Shown: piece by piece, positions 33,583-41,099 of the stretch | Position numbering within the stretch: position 1 is the first letter of the stretch | How the letters are laid out: the number at the start of each line of letters is the position of its first letter | DNA from: Prado023 sp963774745 | GTDB lineage: Bacteria > Actinomycetota > Actinomycetes > S36-B12 > CAIYMF01 | Length of the DNA: 64,000 nucleotides | Assembly (NCBI GenBank): GCA_963774745.1 | Contig: CAVZGE010000006.1 | Span: forward strand, 248,001-312,000 | Direction of reading: 5' to 3' | Position numbers and translations under genes: made by a program | The notes under the pieces: generated by a model | What the model was told of the DNA's origin: nothing | Databases searched by the model: none | The model's input: only the letters and a program-made list of their open reading frames with translations

Positions 33583-35178
33583 GTGCCGTTCCTGATCAGC
33601 GCCAGTGCCGAGATCGCCCCACCGCTGGTGACCCAGCTCGCGGTCGTCCTGGTCGGGGCCGCCCTGGTCGGCTACCTGTGCCAGCGGGTGGGCCTGATCC
33701 CGATCGTCGGGTATCTCGCGACCGGGGCCCTGCTCGGCCCGTACGCGCTTGGCGTCGTGGACAGCACCGAGCTGGTCGACCAGCTGGCCGAGGTGGGAGT
33801 GATCTTCCTGCTGTTCGCGATCGGGCTGGAGCTCAGCGGCGACCAGCTCAAGCGGATGGGGCCGTTGATGTTCGGCGGTGGCGCGCTGCAGGTGGTCCTC
33901 ACCGTGGGCGCGGTCACGGTCGGGTCGGCGCTGCTGGCCGGTGTGGACGTGCGGACCGGCATCTACACCGGGTGCCTGATCGCCCTGAGCTCGACAGCGG
34001 TGGTGCTCAAGCTGCTGTCCAGCAAGGGCAAGACCGGGTCGCCGACCGGGGAGGTCTCCGTGGCGTTCCTGATCTTCCAGGACATCGCCGTGGTCGTGAT
34101 GGTGCTGGTGGTCCCGTTGCTCGGGCAGGGCGGGGGAAGCCTGTGGGACGTCCTGCTCGTCCTGGTCAAGTCCGCGGTGATCATCGTCGTGGTGGTGCTC
34201 GGGACCCGGCGGGTCGTCCCCCGGGCCCTTGCCGCCGTGTCCACCAGGACCAACGACGAGGAGTTCCTCCTCGCAATCCTGGCGATCGCGATCGGGATCG
34301 CGTTCCTGGTGACCCTGTTCGGGCTGAGCGCCTCACTCGGGGCGTTCATCGCCGGGCTCGTCGTGAGCAGCGGCCCGCACCGGTCGCGGGCCACGCGCTA
34401 CGTGGAGCCGTTCCAGGTGGTGTTCGCGGCCGTGTTCTTCGCGTCGATCGGGATGCTGCTGGACCTGCAGTTCCTGATCGACAACCTCGGGTCCGTGGCC
34501 GTGCTGGTCGTGGTGATCGTGGGGTTGAAGGTCGTGACCACGGGTGCGGCGGCGCGGGCGTTCGGCCAGCCGTGGCCCGTCGTGGGCGCGTCCGCGCTGC
34601 TGCTGGCCCAGCTGGGCGAGTTCGCCTTCGTCCTGGAACGGTCCGGGCGGGAGGTCGGGCTGACTCCGTTCGGGGAGGGGGAGTCGGGCTCGCAGACCTT
34701 CATCGCCGCCAGCGTGGCCCTGTTCGCCCTCACCCCGGCGTTGTATGCCCTCGGTGAGCGGCTGCTGCGCTCGGCCCCTGGCGGGGGGCCTGAGCCGGCG
34801 GGGGATCGGGTCGTCATCATCGGGTCACCGGAGCGCGTGGCGCGGCTGGGGGAGATCGTGACCGAGGCCCTCCCCGGCGTCACAGTCGTGGCCTCCGACG
34901 TGTCCGGCCTGGGCGGCTCAGCTGGGCCACGCCGCGATCCCAGCGTCCGGCTGCTCGTCGTGGACTCCTCGGCAGGCCCGGCCGTGGCGGGGATCGTCAC
35001 CGCGGCCGTGCAGGCCGAGCCCGCGGTGCCCACGATCGTGCGCACCTCGCAACGCCTCGACGTGGACAACGTGAAGGTGACCGATGAGGACCTGACCCTC
35101 ATCGTCGACGAGGAAGCCGGCGACGCCGCCCTGGCCCGGGCGATCGCACGGGTGATGGCCGAACCGGCCAGCGGTTGA
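33583..35178 (+). CDS. CPA2-type cation/H+ antiporter (KefB-like)
   Basis: A 531-residue monovalent cation:proton antiporter. I chose GTG 33583 because GGAGGTGG precedes it; the frame is open further upstream. The membrane part (residues about 10-390) has IVGYLATGALLGPYALG, LLFAIGLELS, and CLIALSSTAVVLKLL, then FLIFQDIAVVVMV and FFASIGMLLDL. The C-terminal 120 residues resemble a degraded TrkA-N/RCK domain (DRVVIIGSPERVARLG) without a clean nucleotide-binding glycine motif. The ion is likely K+ or Na+. With the SulP and potassium channel genes it forms a set of ion transport genes sharing one promoter type. Confidence 0.9.
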   Translation: MPFLISASAEIAPPLVTQLAVVLVGAALVGYLCQRVGLIPIVGYLATGALLGPYALGVVDSTELVDQLAEVGVIFLLFAIGLELSGDQLKRMGPLMFGGGALQVVLTVGAVTVGSALLAGVDVRTGIYTGCLIALSSTAVVLKLLSSKGKTGSPTGEVSVAFLIFQDIAVVVMVLVVPLLGQGGGSLWDVLLVLVKSAVIIVVVVLGTRRVVPRALAAVSTRTNDEEFLLAILAIAIGIAFLVTLFGLSASLGAFIAGLVVSSGPHRSRATRYVEPFQVVFAAVFFASIGMLLDLQFLIDNLGSVAVLVVVIVGLKVVTTGAAARAFGQPWPVVGASALLLAQLGEFAFVLERSGREVGLTPFGEGESGSQTFIAASVALFALTPALYALGERLLRSAPGGGPEPAGDRVVIIGSPERVARLGEIVTEALPGVTVVASDVSGLGGSAGPRRDPSVRLLVVDSSAGPAVAGIVTAAVQAEPAVPTIVRTSQRLDVDNVKVTDEDLTLIVDEEAGDAALARAIARVMAEPASG

Positions 35179-35303
35179 TGTGGTGACAGCCCCCCCAGCT
35201 GTTGCGCGTAGTGGAGGCGGTCCCCGCCGACCGCGTCAGTCTGAGCGAACAGAGCCCTCGGGATACCCCGGGGTCTCAAGTCGCCGTAGGGGCGCTTCCG
35301 TGC

Positions 35304-35669
35304 TCATCCGGCCGTGACGGCGAACCAGCGACCCTCGGGGTCCGCGAATGCGAAGCTCTGCGTGCCCCCGTGCTCGCCGATCTCGCTCGCCTGCACACCA
35401 CGCCCTACGAGGCCGGTGCGCGTGGCATCGAGATCGTCGACCGCGAAGGCGATCGAGGGTGTTGCGAGGTCGAGCCCGTCCGGGTTGTCCTTCATCAGTT
35501 CGAGCGGCACGAGCTCGAACGCGAACGGCTGGTCGGCGAACCCGACCTGCGCGATCGTGAACGTGCCCGCCTCGGTGCGCCGCTTCTCGACCATCCCGAT
35601 CTGGTCGACCCAGAACCTGCGACAGGCTTCCGCGTCGTTCACGTACAGGACGACGTATCCGACTCTCAT
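35304..35669 (-). CDS. VOC-family (glyoxalase-like) protein
   Basis: A 121-residue single-module VOC protein. ATG 35669 is followed by MRVGYVVLYVNDAEACRRFW, the family's opening strand and helix. TPSIAFAVDDLDATRTGLV forms the second half, ending FADPEGRWFAV. Such proteins bind a metal and act on small molecules (lactoylglutathione, antibiotics, phenolics), but the substrate is not deducible. It is the first gene right of the envelope region. Confidence 0.8.
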   Translation of the reverse strand: MRVGYVVLYVNDAEACRRFWVDQIGMVEKRRTEAGTFTIAQVGFADQPFAFELVPLELMKDNPDGLDLATPSIAFAVDDLDATRTGLVGRGVQASEIGEHGGTQSFAFADPEGRWFAVTAG

Positions 35670-35803
35670 CTGCGACCCCCTGGGCCCTGCAAGGACGTGG
35701 ACGGCTGGCGCTGGCGCGTCCGCAGAGTCTAGCCGCATGTCCGGCCGCGGCAGCGCGGCCTCCCGCGCTGGCGTCCCGCGTGAGGTTCCTGCAGGCTGGG
35801 GTG

Positions 35804-36265
35804 ATGCTCCTCGATGCCGTGGCCGGGACATGGTCCGGCACCAACGAGTTCCGCCTGATGCCAGTCGACCCGTTCGTCGGATCGACGGCCACGGCGACGC
35901 TGCAGGTCACCGCGGGTGGCGCCCTGGCGGCCCTCACCTACACGTGGTCGCATCCTGAGGACGGGCCCCAGGACGGCCTCCTCGTGGTGTGGCCCGGAGC
36001 CGACGAGGGGCACGTCGCCGCAGTGTGGGCGGACTCCTGGCACCAGCGGAGCCAGCCGCTGGACCTCCGGGGCACGAGTGGGTCCGACGGTGCGCTGGTG
36101 CTCTCCGGCACCTATGCCGAGGTGTGGGGCTGGGTGATCCTCATGCACGGTGTCGAGGACGGCCTCGAGGTGCGCATGGACAACGTGGTCCCCGCGTCGT
36201 ACGCCAGCGACAAGGGCCCGGCTGGGCCCTACCCCGTCATGCGCATGCTGCTCCAGCGCGCCTGA
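35804..36265 (+). CDS. DUF1579-like beta-barrel protein
   Basis: A 153-residue protein, mostly predicted beta strands, beginning MLLDAVAGTWSGTNEFRLMP. It has repeated aromatic strands (LTYTWSHPEDGPQDGLLVVW, AAVWADSWHQRSQPL and VWGWVILM). This resembles the DUF1579 or lipocalin-like family of small barrel proteins. I prefer ATG 35804 over a GTG at 35780 because it opens directly with the conserved GTWSGTNEF segment. Function is unknown. Confidence 0.6.
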   Translation: MLLDAVAGTWSGTNEFRLMPVDPFVGSTATATLQVTAGGALAALTYTWSHPEDGPQDGLLVVWPGADEGHVAAVWADSWHQRSQPLDLRGTSGSDGALVLSGTYAEVWGWVILMHGVEDGLEVRMDNVVPASYASDKGPAGPYPVMRMLLQRA

Positions 36266-36415
36266 ACCAGCGGGGACGTCGACCTCCTGATCGTCTGGCG
36301 GGGTCATTCGGCCACCTGCAGGCGAGGTCCTGATCGACGCGCGGTCGGCGATGTGGCGACGTTTGGCCACGTCGCGCTGCCCGCCCTTCCCGGCCCCGGT
36401 CCCCGAGGTCGCCGG

Positions 36416-36835
36416 TCAGGTCTGCGCACGCGCCTGCGCGTCTGCGATCTCCTCGCGCTCCTCGTCGGTGAAGGCGCGCAGCACGCAGAACTCGTTGCCG
36501 TCGGGATCGGCCATCACCACCCAGGTCACGTCATCGCCCTGGCCGATGTCGATCCGCGAGGCGCCGAGCGCTTCCAGCCGCCTGACCTCCGCGGCCTGGT
36601 CGTCGGGGCGCAGGTCGAGGTGCCACCGGTTCTTCACCTGCTTGCCCTCGGGAACCCGGATGAAGAGCAGGTCCGGTGCGACCCCGTCCTGGACGCTGCC
36701 GACGGGCGGCTCGAGCACCACCTCGTCGTCGGTGTCATAGGTGCGACGCCATCCCAACGCATGCTCCCAGAAGGTGGCGATGGCCCTCGGGTCGGTGGCG
36801 TCGGCGGTGATTGCCTGGATGCGGAGGTCGGTCAC
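36416..36835 (-). CDS. VOC-family protein
   Basis: A 139-residue VOC protein starting at GTG 36835. The first module is TDLRIQAITADATDPRAIATFWEHALGW, and the second includes RWHLDLRPDDQAAEVRRLEALGA and VMADPDGNEFCVL. This arrangement is typical of glyoxalase-like proteins of the type often annotated as 4a-hydroxytetrahydrobiopterin dehydratase-like VOC. The substrate is unknown. Confidence 0.8.
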   Translation of the reverse strand: MTDLRIQAITADATDPRAIATFWEHALGWRRTYDTDDEVVLEPPVGSVQDGVAPDLLFIRVPEGKQVKNRWHLDLRPDDQAAEVRRLEALGASRIDIGQGDDVTWVVMADPDGNEFCVLRAFTDEEREEIADAQARAQT

Positions 36836-36949
36836 GACCGCAGTCTGCCCGAGGAGGCCCACCCGGTGGCACCCGAATGCCACTTGATGAGGCTGACGAC
36901 GTGATGCTCAGCGCGGCAGCCGGCCAACTCGACGCACGTTTGTTGACGT

Positions 36950-37585
36950 TCAGAAGTCGGCCTTGCGCGTGAACGTGAGGTGGGTGACGCCGCTCGGTGA
37001 GGCAACCGTCTCGATGGCGTAGGACTGCTCGAGTGCCTCGAGACCGTCCCAGAGGCGGACGCCGCGGCCGAGCAGGATCGGGACCTGGACCAGGTGCATG
37101 TGGTCGACGAGCTTTGCGGCCAGGAAGTCGCGCACCACGGTGGGGCCGCCGCCGATTCGGACGTCCTGGCCATTGGCTGCCGCGCGGGCAGTTGCGAGCG
37201 CCTCGGCCGGGGTGGCCTCGAGGAAGTGGAACGTGGTGCCGCCCTCCATCTGGATCGAGGGCCGGGGGCGGTGTGTGAGTACGAAGGTCGGGGTGTGGAA
37301 CGGAGGGTTCGGGCCCCACCACCCCTTCCAGTCCGGGTCTTCCTGCCAACCGGGTGGGCCGAACTTGTTGGCACCCATGATCTCGGCGCCGATGCCGGGG
37401 CCGTGGCGCTCTGCGAAGGCGTTGTCGACGCCATCGCTTCCGCCCGCGTCCCAGAACCTGGTGCCGAACATCCACTCGTGGAGCCGCTGGCCCGCCTGTC
37501 CGAAGGGGGCGTCGGCGGACTGCGGCTCACCTGTCGCGAAGCCGTCGAGGGAGATGGAGAAGTTGTGGATCCGTGTCAGTGACAT
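36950..37585 (-). CDS. Dihydrofolate reductase-like (RibD C-terminal) protein
   Basis: A 211-residue RibD_C/DHFR-fold protein. ATG 37585 follows GAGGAG. Motifs: IHNFSISLDGFATG at the start, IMGANKFGPP, TFVLTHRPRP, then VRIGGGPTVVRDFLAAKLVDHMHLVQVPILLGRGVRLW. These match NAD(P)H-dependent reductases of the dihydrofolate reductase superfamily often found alone in actinobacteria. The substrate is unknown. Confidence 0.85.
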   Translation of the reverse strand: MSLTRIHNFSISLDGFATGEPQSADAPFGQAGQRLHEWMFGTRFWDAGGSDGVDNAFAERHGPGIGAEIMGANKFGPPGWQEDPDWKGWWGPNPPFHTPTFVLTHRPRPSIQMEGGTTFHFLEATPAEALATARAAANGQDVRIGGGPTVVRDFLAAKLVDHMHLVQVPILLGRGVRLWDGLEALEQSYAIETVASPSGVTHLTFTRKADF

Positions 37586-37927
37586 CCGCACGCTCCTCGC
37601 TGGGTGGTGGTGTCAGGCGGTGGGTTCCGAACGGGTACCTTCATCGGCCGGAGTTCCACGACCCGAGGAGCCGCCCCTCACGGTGTTCGGCGAACCTAGG
37701 TTCGAGTCTAGGCCCGTCCAACGCTCATCCGTCGGCGCATCCGGCACCGACCTCGTTGAGCCAGCTCACGACCGCCGCCGCTGCCCGGCTGTCAGAGCGC
37801 ACTCACCGTCCTACCCCACATCGGTCCGGTCAGCGGCGGCGCGTCATTTGCCGCGTCTGTGCGCCCAGTTGGGGAACGTCTGAGAGCGTTGCTTGTCGGA
37901 GCGAGCGTGGCGTGGTGGGATCCGGGT
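37586..37927. other. Divergent gap, nothing recognised
   Basis: About 340 nt between the reductase (minus) and the hydrolase (plus). I find no operator-like repeat or GTSAC pair. Confidence 0.4.
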
Positions 37928-38713
37928 ATGCAGCACGCAACGTCGGGCGACGGCACGCTGATCGCTTTCCATGAGGTGGGAAGCGGGGCACCGGTCGTCA
38001 TCGTCGGGGGGGCGTTCTCCACCGCGGAGGCGGGGGCACCGCTTGCTGCGGCGCTGGCGGCCGCGGGCTTGCGGGGCGTCACGGTCGACCGCCGCGCCCG
38101 CGGGAACAGCGGCGACACCGCCCCCTACCTGCCGATTCGCGAAGCGGAGGACCTCGCGGCGGTCATCAACGCGATCGGCGGGGAGGTGGCGGTGATCGGC
38201 CACTCCTCTGGCGCCGTGCTTGCCCTGTTCGCCGCCGCGGAGGGCGTGCCCATGACGCACCTGTTCCTCTCGGAGCCGCCGTTCCGCTTCGGTGCGGGCG
38301 AGCCAACTGCGGACCTGCCAGAGCGCCTCCAGTCACTGGTCGACCAAGGACTTGCCGACGAGGCCGTGGTCCTGTTCCAACGCGAAGCGGTGGGGCTGCC
38401 GGACCCCGTGATCGAGCAGATCCGGTCCAGCCCCATGTTCGCCGCCCTCGTCCCGCTGGCCCAGTCAACCGTGTACGACGCCCTGCTCACCAAGGCTGTC
38501 TCGACTCCGACGGCGGCAATGATCGGCGTGGAGGTCCCCGTGACGATCCTGCGCGGGGAGCCGACGTTCCCCATCCTTGTCGCGGCGACCGACCGGCTCG
38601 CCGAGCTGATGCCGCGTGCGGAACTGCTGGTTGTCCCGGAATCGCATGACCACGGGGTCGATCCGGCCGGCACCGCCCGTGAGATCCGCAGTCGGCTTTC
38701 GATTCCAAGGTGA
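37928..38713 (+). CDS. Alpha/beta-hydrolase
   Basis: A 261-residue alpha/beta-hydrolase. ATG 37928 opens MQHATSGDGTLIAFHEVGSG. The oxyanion region is VVIVGGAF, the nucleophile elbow is VIGHSSGAVLAL (Ser at about 98), and a late ESHDHGVD may hold the catalytic His. The substrate is unknown. The VapBC pair starts about 40 nt downstream. Confidence 0.8.
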   Translation: MQHATSGDGTLIAFHEVGSGAPVVIVGGAFSTAEAGAPLAAALAAAGLRGVTVDRRARGNSGDTAPYLPIREAEDLAAVINAIGGEVAVIGHSSGAVLALFAAAEGVPMTHLFLSEPPFRFGAGEPTADLPERLQSLVDQGLADEAVVLFQREAVGLPDPVIEQIRSSPMFAALVPLAQSTVYDALLTKAVSTPTAAMIGVEVPVTILRGEPTFPILVAATDRLAELMPRAELLVVPESHDHGVDPAGTAREIRSRLSIPR

Positions 38714-38725
38714 CTGGGGCAGTCG

Positions 38726-38742
38726 TGATATCCTTTGATATC
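38726..38742 (+). promoter_or_regulatory. Putative VapBC operator
   Basis: TGATATC occurs at 38726-38732 and 38736-38742, a 10-nt repeat. Because GATATC is self-complementary, the two copies also form an inverted repeat with a CTTT spacer. The antitoxin start is at 38756. It fits autorepression by the antitoxin. Confidence 0.5.
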
Positions 38743-38755
38743 GAAGGTGGTCCTG

Positions 38756-38977
38756 ATGGCAGACGTTCTCGTTCGTGACGTGCCCGAGGAAGTCCTGGCC
38801 GGTGTGGACGCTCACGCGGCGCGTCTGGGTCTGTCGCGGGTGGAGTACATCCGGCGCCGGCTCGCCGCGGACGCCGCTACGTCCGGGGAGGCGGTGTCGG
38901 TAGCCGACCTGCGCTCGTTCGCCGAGGCGGCCGAGGACCTGACCGATCCGCAGGTGATGGGTGCCGCGTGGCGATGA
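38756..38977 (+). CDS. vapB: VapB/FitA-type antitoxin
   Basis: A 73-residue antitoxin with an N-terminal ribbon-helix-helix fold: DVLVRDVPEEVLAGVDAHAA then LSRVEYIRRRLAAD. The C-terminal tail (SFAEAAEDLTDPQVMGAAW) should bind the toxin. ATG 38756 is preceded by a GATATC repeat operator. It overlaps the toxin gene by 10 nt, the classic antitoxin-toxin order. Confidence 0.8.
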   Translation: MADVLVRDVPEEVLAGVDAHAARLGLSRVEYIRRRLAADAATSGEAVSVADLRSFAEAAEDLTDPQVMGAAWR

Positions 38978-39375
38978 CCTGGTTGATCGACAAGTCGGCG
39001 CTGGTCCGTCTGGGCGACAGCCCGGACGCCGAGCAGTGGGCGCAGCGGGTCGAGCAGGGTCTGGTTCGGATCTCGACCGTGACCCGACTGGAGGTCGGCT
39101 ACTCCGCTCGCAGCGGCAAGGACGCCCGGTCCATGTTCGCCCACCCTCCGCTCTCGGCGATGCCGGTGGAGTACCTCACCCCCGCGGTCGAGGACCGCGC
39201 CGTCGAGGTCCAGTTGCTGCTGGCAGGCCAGGGCCAGCACCGCGCGCCGTCCATCCCCGACGTGCTCATCGCCGCCACAGCCGAACGGGCCGGGCTGACC
39301 GTCCTGCACCTCGACAAGGACTTCGAACTCATAGCGGGCATCACCGGACAGCCAACCGAACGACTCCAGGCCTGA
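38968..39375 (+). CDS. vapC: VapC-type PIN-domain toxin
   Basis: A 135-residue PIN-domain ribonuclease, starting GTG 38968 (or ATG 38974, MTWLIDKSALVRLG). Acidic metal-binding residues: Asp in WLIDKSAL, Glu in TRLEVGYS, Asp in PDVLIAA, and Asp in HLDKDFE. VapC toxins cleave tRNA or rRNA when freed from VapB. The start overlaps the antitoxin's end. Confidence 0.85.
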   Translation: MAMTWLIDKSALVRLGDSPDAEQWAQRVEQGLVRISTVTRLEVGYSARSGKDARSMFAHPPLSAMPVEYLTPAVEDRAVEVQLLLAGQGQHRAPSIPDVLIAATAERAGLTVLHLDKDFELIAGITGQPTERLQA

Positions 39376-39453
39376 GGCCAACCGGACCACGCGGCGAGGT
39401 ACGGCATACCGCGAGTGCCGCATCTGCAGGGGCGGCAAGCGGCTGCCTTCCAG

Positions 39454-39499
39454 TGGAGCGGGTGACCGGGATCGAACCGGCATGGCCAGCTTGGAGGCA
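39454..39499 (-). other. 3' tRNA-Gly fragment (possible attachment site)
   Basis: On the minus strand the sequence runs TCCAAGCTGGCC from the anticodon loop (TCC), through a T-arm with GGTTCGATCC in its loop, to an acceptor end CACCCGCTCCA. The T-stem pairs (5 bp with one G-U). The 5' half (GCGGGTG and D-arm) is missing on the 39500 side, so this is not a functional tRNA. A lone 3' tRNA end is typical of an integrase attachment site. Confidence 0.6.
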
Positions 39500-39552
39500 T
39501 GTGACATGTGGGCGGGTTTTGCACCCCTGCGACATGGCGAGTTGCTGTGCTC

Positions 39553-40092
39553 CTACGTGGGTCCACCGTCCAGGTCGCGCTCGAGGGCGTAGGTTACGCG
39601 GGCCTGGGCGCGGGCGCTCAGCAGTTCGCCGGGGTAGCAGGTCTCGTAGACCTCCTGCGCTGCCTCGACCGACTCGATGCCGCAGGCGTCGAGCAGGAAC
39701 TCGATATCGCTCATGTCCTTGCCGCGGGCGGCATTGAGCTTCATGGCGAGCAGGGACGCGGTCGTGGCGGCGTAGAGGACGACCGGCCCGTCGCGCAGCA
39801 CCTCCTGCCACATCTCCGCCCCGCCCACGGGCGGCTGTAGCCCTTGGGCGTGCCAGTTGAACCAATCCGCCTCGAGGCCCCACTGGCGTTGCAGGTCCTT
39901 GATGACTTCGCGGGCGTCCACGGGGCGGATGAAGCCGTCGATGTCCGCGGTGGATGTGCGTTCAGGGTTGGACAGGGCGACGGCAGCGCCTCCGATCACA
40001 TGGACGGTTGCCGTCTCGCCTCGTTCGGCAAGGGCGTGGACGAGCTCGGTGAGGATCTGTCGGACCTCGGCTGGTGTCAGCGTGCGCGCCAT
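39553..40092 (-). CDS. DUF6036-like nucleotidyltransferase-fold protein
   Basis: A 179-residue protein with VHVIGGAAVAL and, about 15 residues on, STADIDGFI, matching the G[GS]-DxD metal site of nucleotidyltransferases (DUF6036-like). A basic C-terminal helical region follows (LAMKLNAARGKDMSDIEFLL). ATG 40092 shares one base with the stop of the XRE gene upstream, so the two are translated together. This arrangement, an HTH protein first and a nucleotidyltransferase second, resembles AbiE- or MenAT-like toxin-antitoxin systems (inference). Confidence 0.65.
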   Translation of the reverse strand: MARTLTPAEVRQILTELVHALAERGETATVHVIGGAAVALSNPERTSTADIDGFIRPVDAREVIKDLQRQWGLEADWFNWHAQGLQPPVGGAEMWQEVLRDGPVVLYAATTASLLAMKLNAARGKDMSDIEFLLDACGIESVEAAQEVYETCYPGELLSARAQARVTYALERDLDGGPT

Positions 40093-40676
40093 CAGCGGTT
40101 CACCAGCTCAGCGGCATCGAGGAAGACCCCGTGGGTGGCGATGGCATCGGGTGTGGCAGCTCGCGCGGCGGCGCGCAGCGCTGGCACTGGTTCGACGTCC
40201 CACGGCTCGGTCAGGGTGCGCCACGGCTCGTCCAGCCAATGGGGCCGGGGAAGGTGGGCGCTGGACAGTGCGTGGTCCACGACACCGGCCAGCAGGGCGT
40301 CATGGCGACGGTCGCCGGTCTGCGCTGGGGGAGTTACGGCCAGGGCCACGCGCAGGGCTGGATCGGCTGCCGCTAGGTCCGCGGCCAGCTGCCAGAACAC
40401 CCGCAGCGCGCCGTCCTGATCGCCCCGCTCTAGGAACTCGCTGATCTGCTCGGCTGCTTGCGCCGCCGTGCCCAGGCGGGTGGGCAGGGTCGTCACCTGG
40501 TAGCCCAAGGCCTGCAGTAGGCGGTCCAGTCGTTCAGTGGTGGCATCCTTCGGTCCACGCTCTACCTCGACCAGCCCTGCCTGGCTCGCATGCGCCCTCC
40601 GCGCCAGCTCGCGTCCGGAGACGCCTCGGTATCGACGCGCCGACCTGACCAAGTGCCCTGCGATCGTCGTCACCAT
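40092..40676 (-). CDS. XRE-family regulator with C-terminal extension
   Basis: A 194-residue protein. Its N-terminal XRE helix-turn-helix (residues about 8-65) reads HLVRSARRYRGVSGRELARRAHASQAGLVEVERG. The long C-terminal helical domain (LRVFWQLAADLAAADPALRVALA) may contact the nucleotidyltransferase it is coupled to. It is preceded by a perfect ATACTC-GAAA-GAGTAT palindrome, so it probably represses its own operon. Confidence 0.7.
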   Translation of the reverse strand: MVTTIAGHLVRSARRYRGVSGRELARRAHASQAGLVEVERGPKDATTERLDRLLQALGYQVTTLPTRLGTAAQAAEQISEFLERGDQDGALRVFWQLAADLAAADPALRVALAVTPPAQTGDRRHDALLAGVVDHALSSAHLPRPHWLDEPWRTLTEPWDVEPVPALRAAARAATPDAIATHGVFLDAAELVNR

Positions 40677-40691
40677 GCTACCTCCCTCGCA

Positions 40692-40707
40692 ATACTCGAA
40701 AGAGTAT
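40692..40707 (-). promoter_or_regulatory. Palindromic operator of the XRE/nucleotidyltransferase pair
   Basis: ATACTC (40692-40697), GAAA, GAGTAT (40702-40707): a perfect 6-bp inverted repeat, 16 nt before the start codon. Confidence 0.55.
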
Positions 40708-41099
40708 CAGTTCCGAGCCGCGCACCACCGACCTGTCCCGGCGACGAAGCTCATCTTGCAGTCCGTCGCCTGGGGACGGACGAGAGTCCGTGTGCGGGAG
40801 TGGCAGTGGACCGGGTGTGACTTCGGAACGGGTTTTCGGTGTGTCGTCGGGCTGGTTCTACCCGGCGTTTGGGCGCCCTGCGACCAGCGCGCTCCACCTC
40901 ACGCCAAGTACCGTTGTTCCCACTACATCCCGTGCCTGGACAGGCCGATCGGCTCGAACCACCGGGTGGCCAACGCCTGCGCGGGTTGGCAGCGCACGAA
41001 ACCTCGGCGGCCACTCCTCGCCGCAAGCTCCGCGTCACTCGGGGCTGCGGTTTGGGATGGGGTTCGACGGGAGGCCCTGCAACCAGGTGAGGAGCGGCA
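40708..41099. other. Gap with no recognised feature
   Basis: About 390 nt between the XRE operator and the peptidase. No clear promoter, repeat or coding sequence was seen apart from the AGGAG site near 41088. Confidence 0.4.

Noticed and set aside
39454..39530. Complete tRNA gene
   Set aside because: Only the 3' half pairs; the D-arm and 5' acceptor strand are absent.
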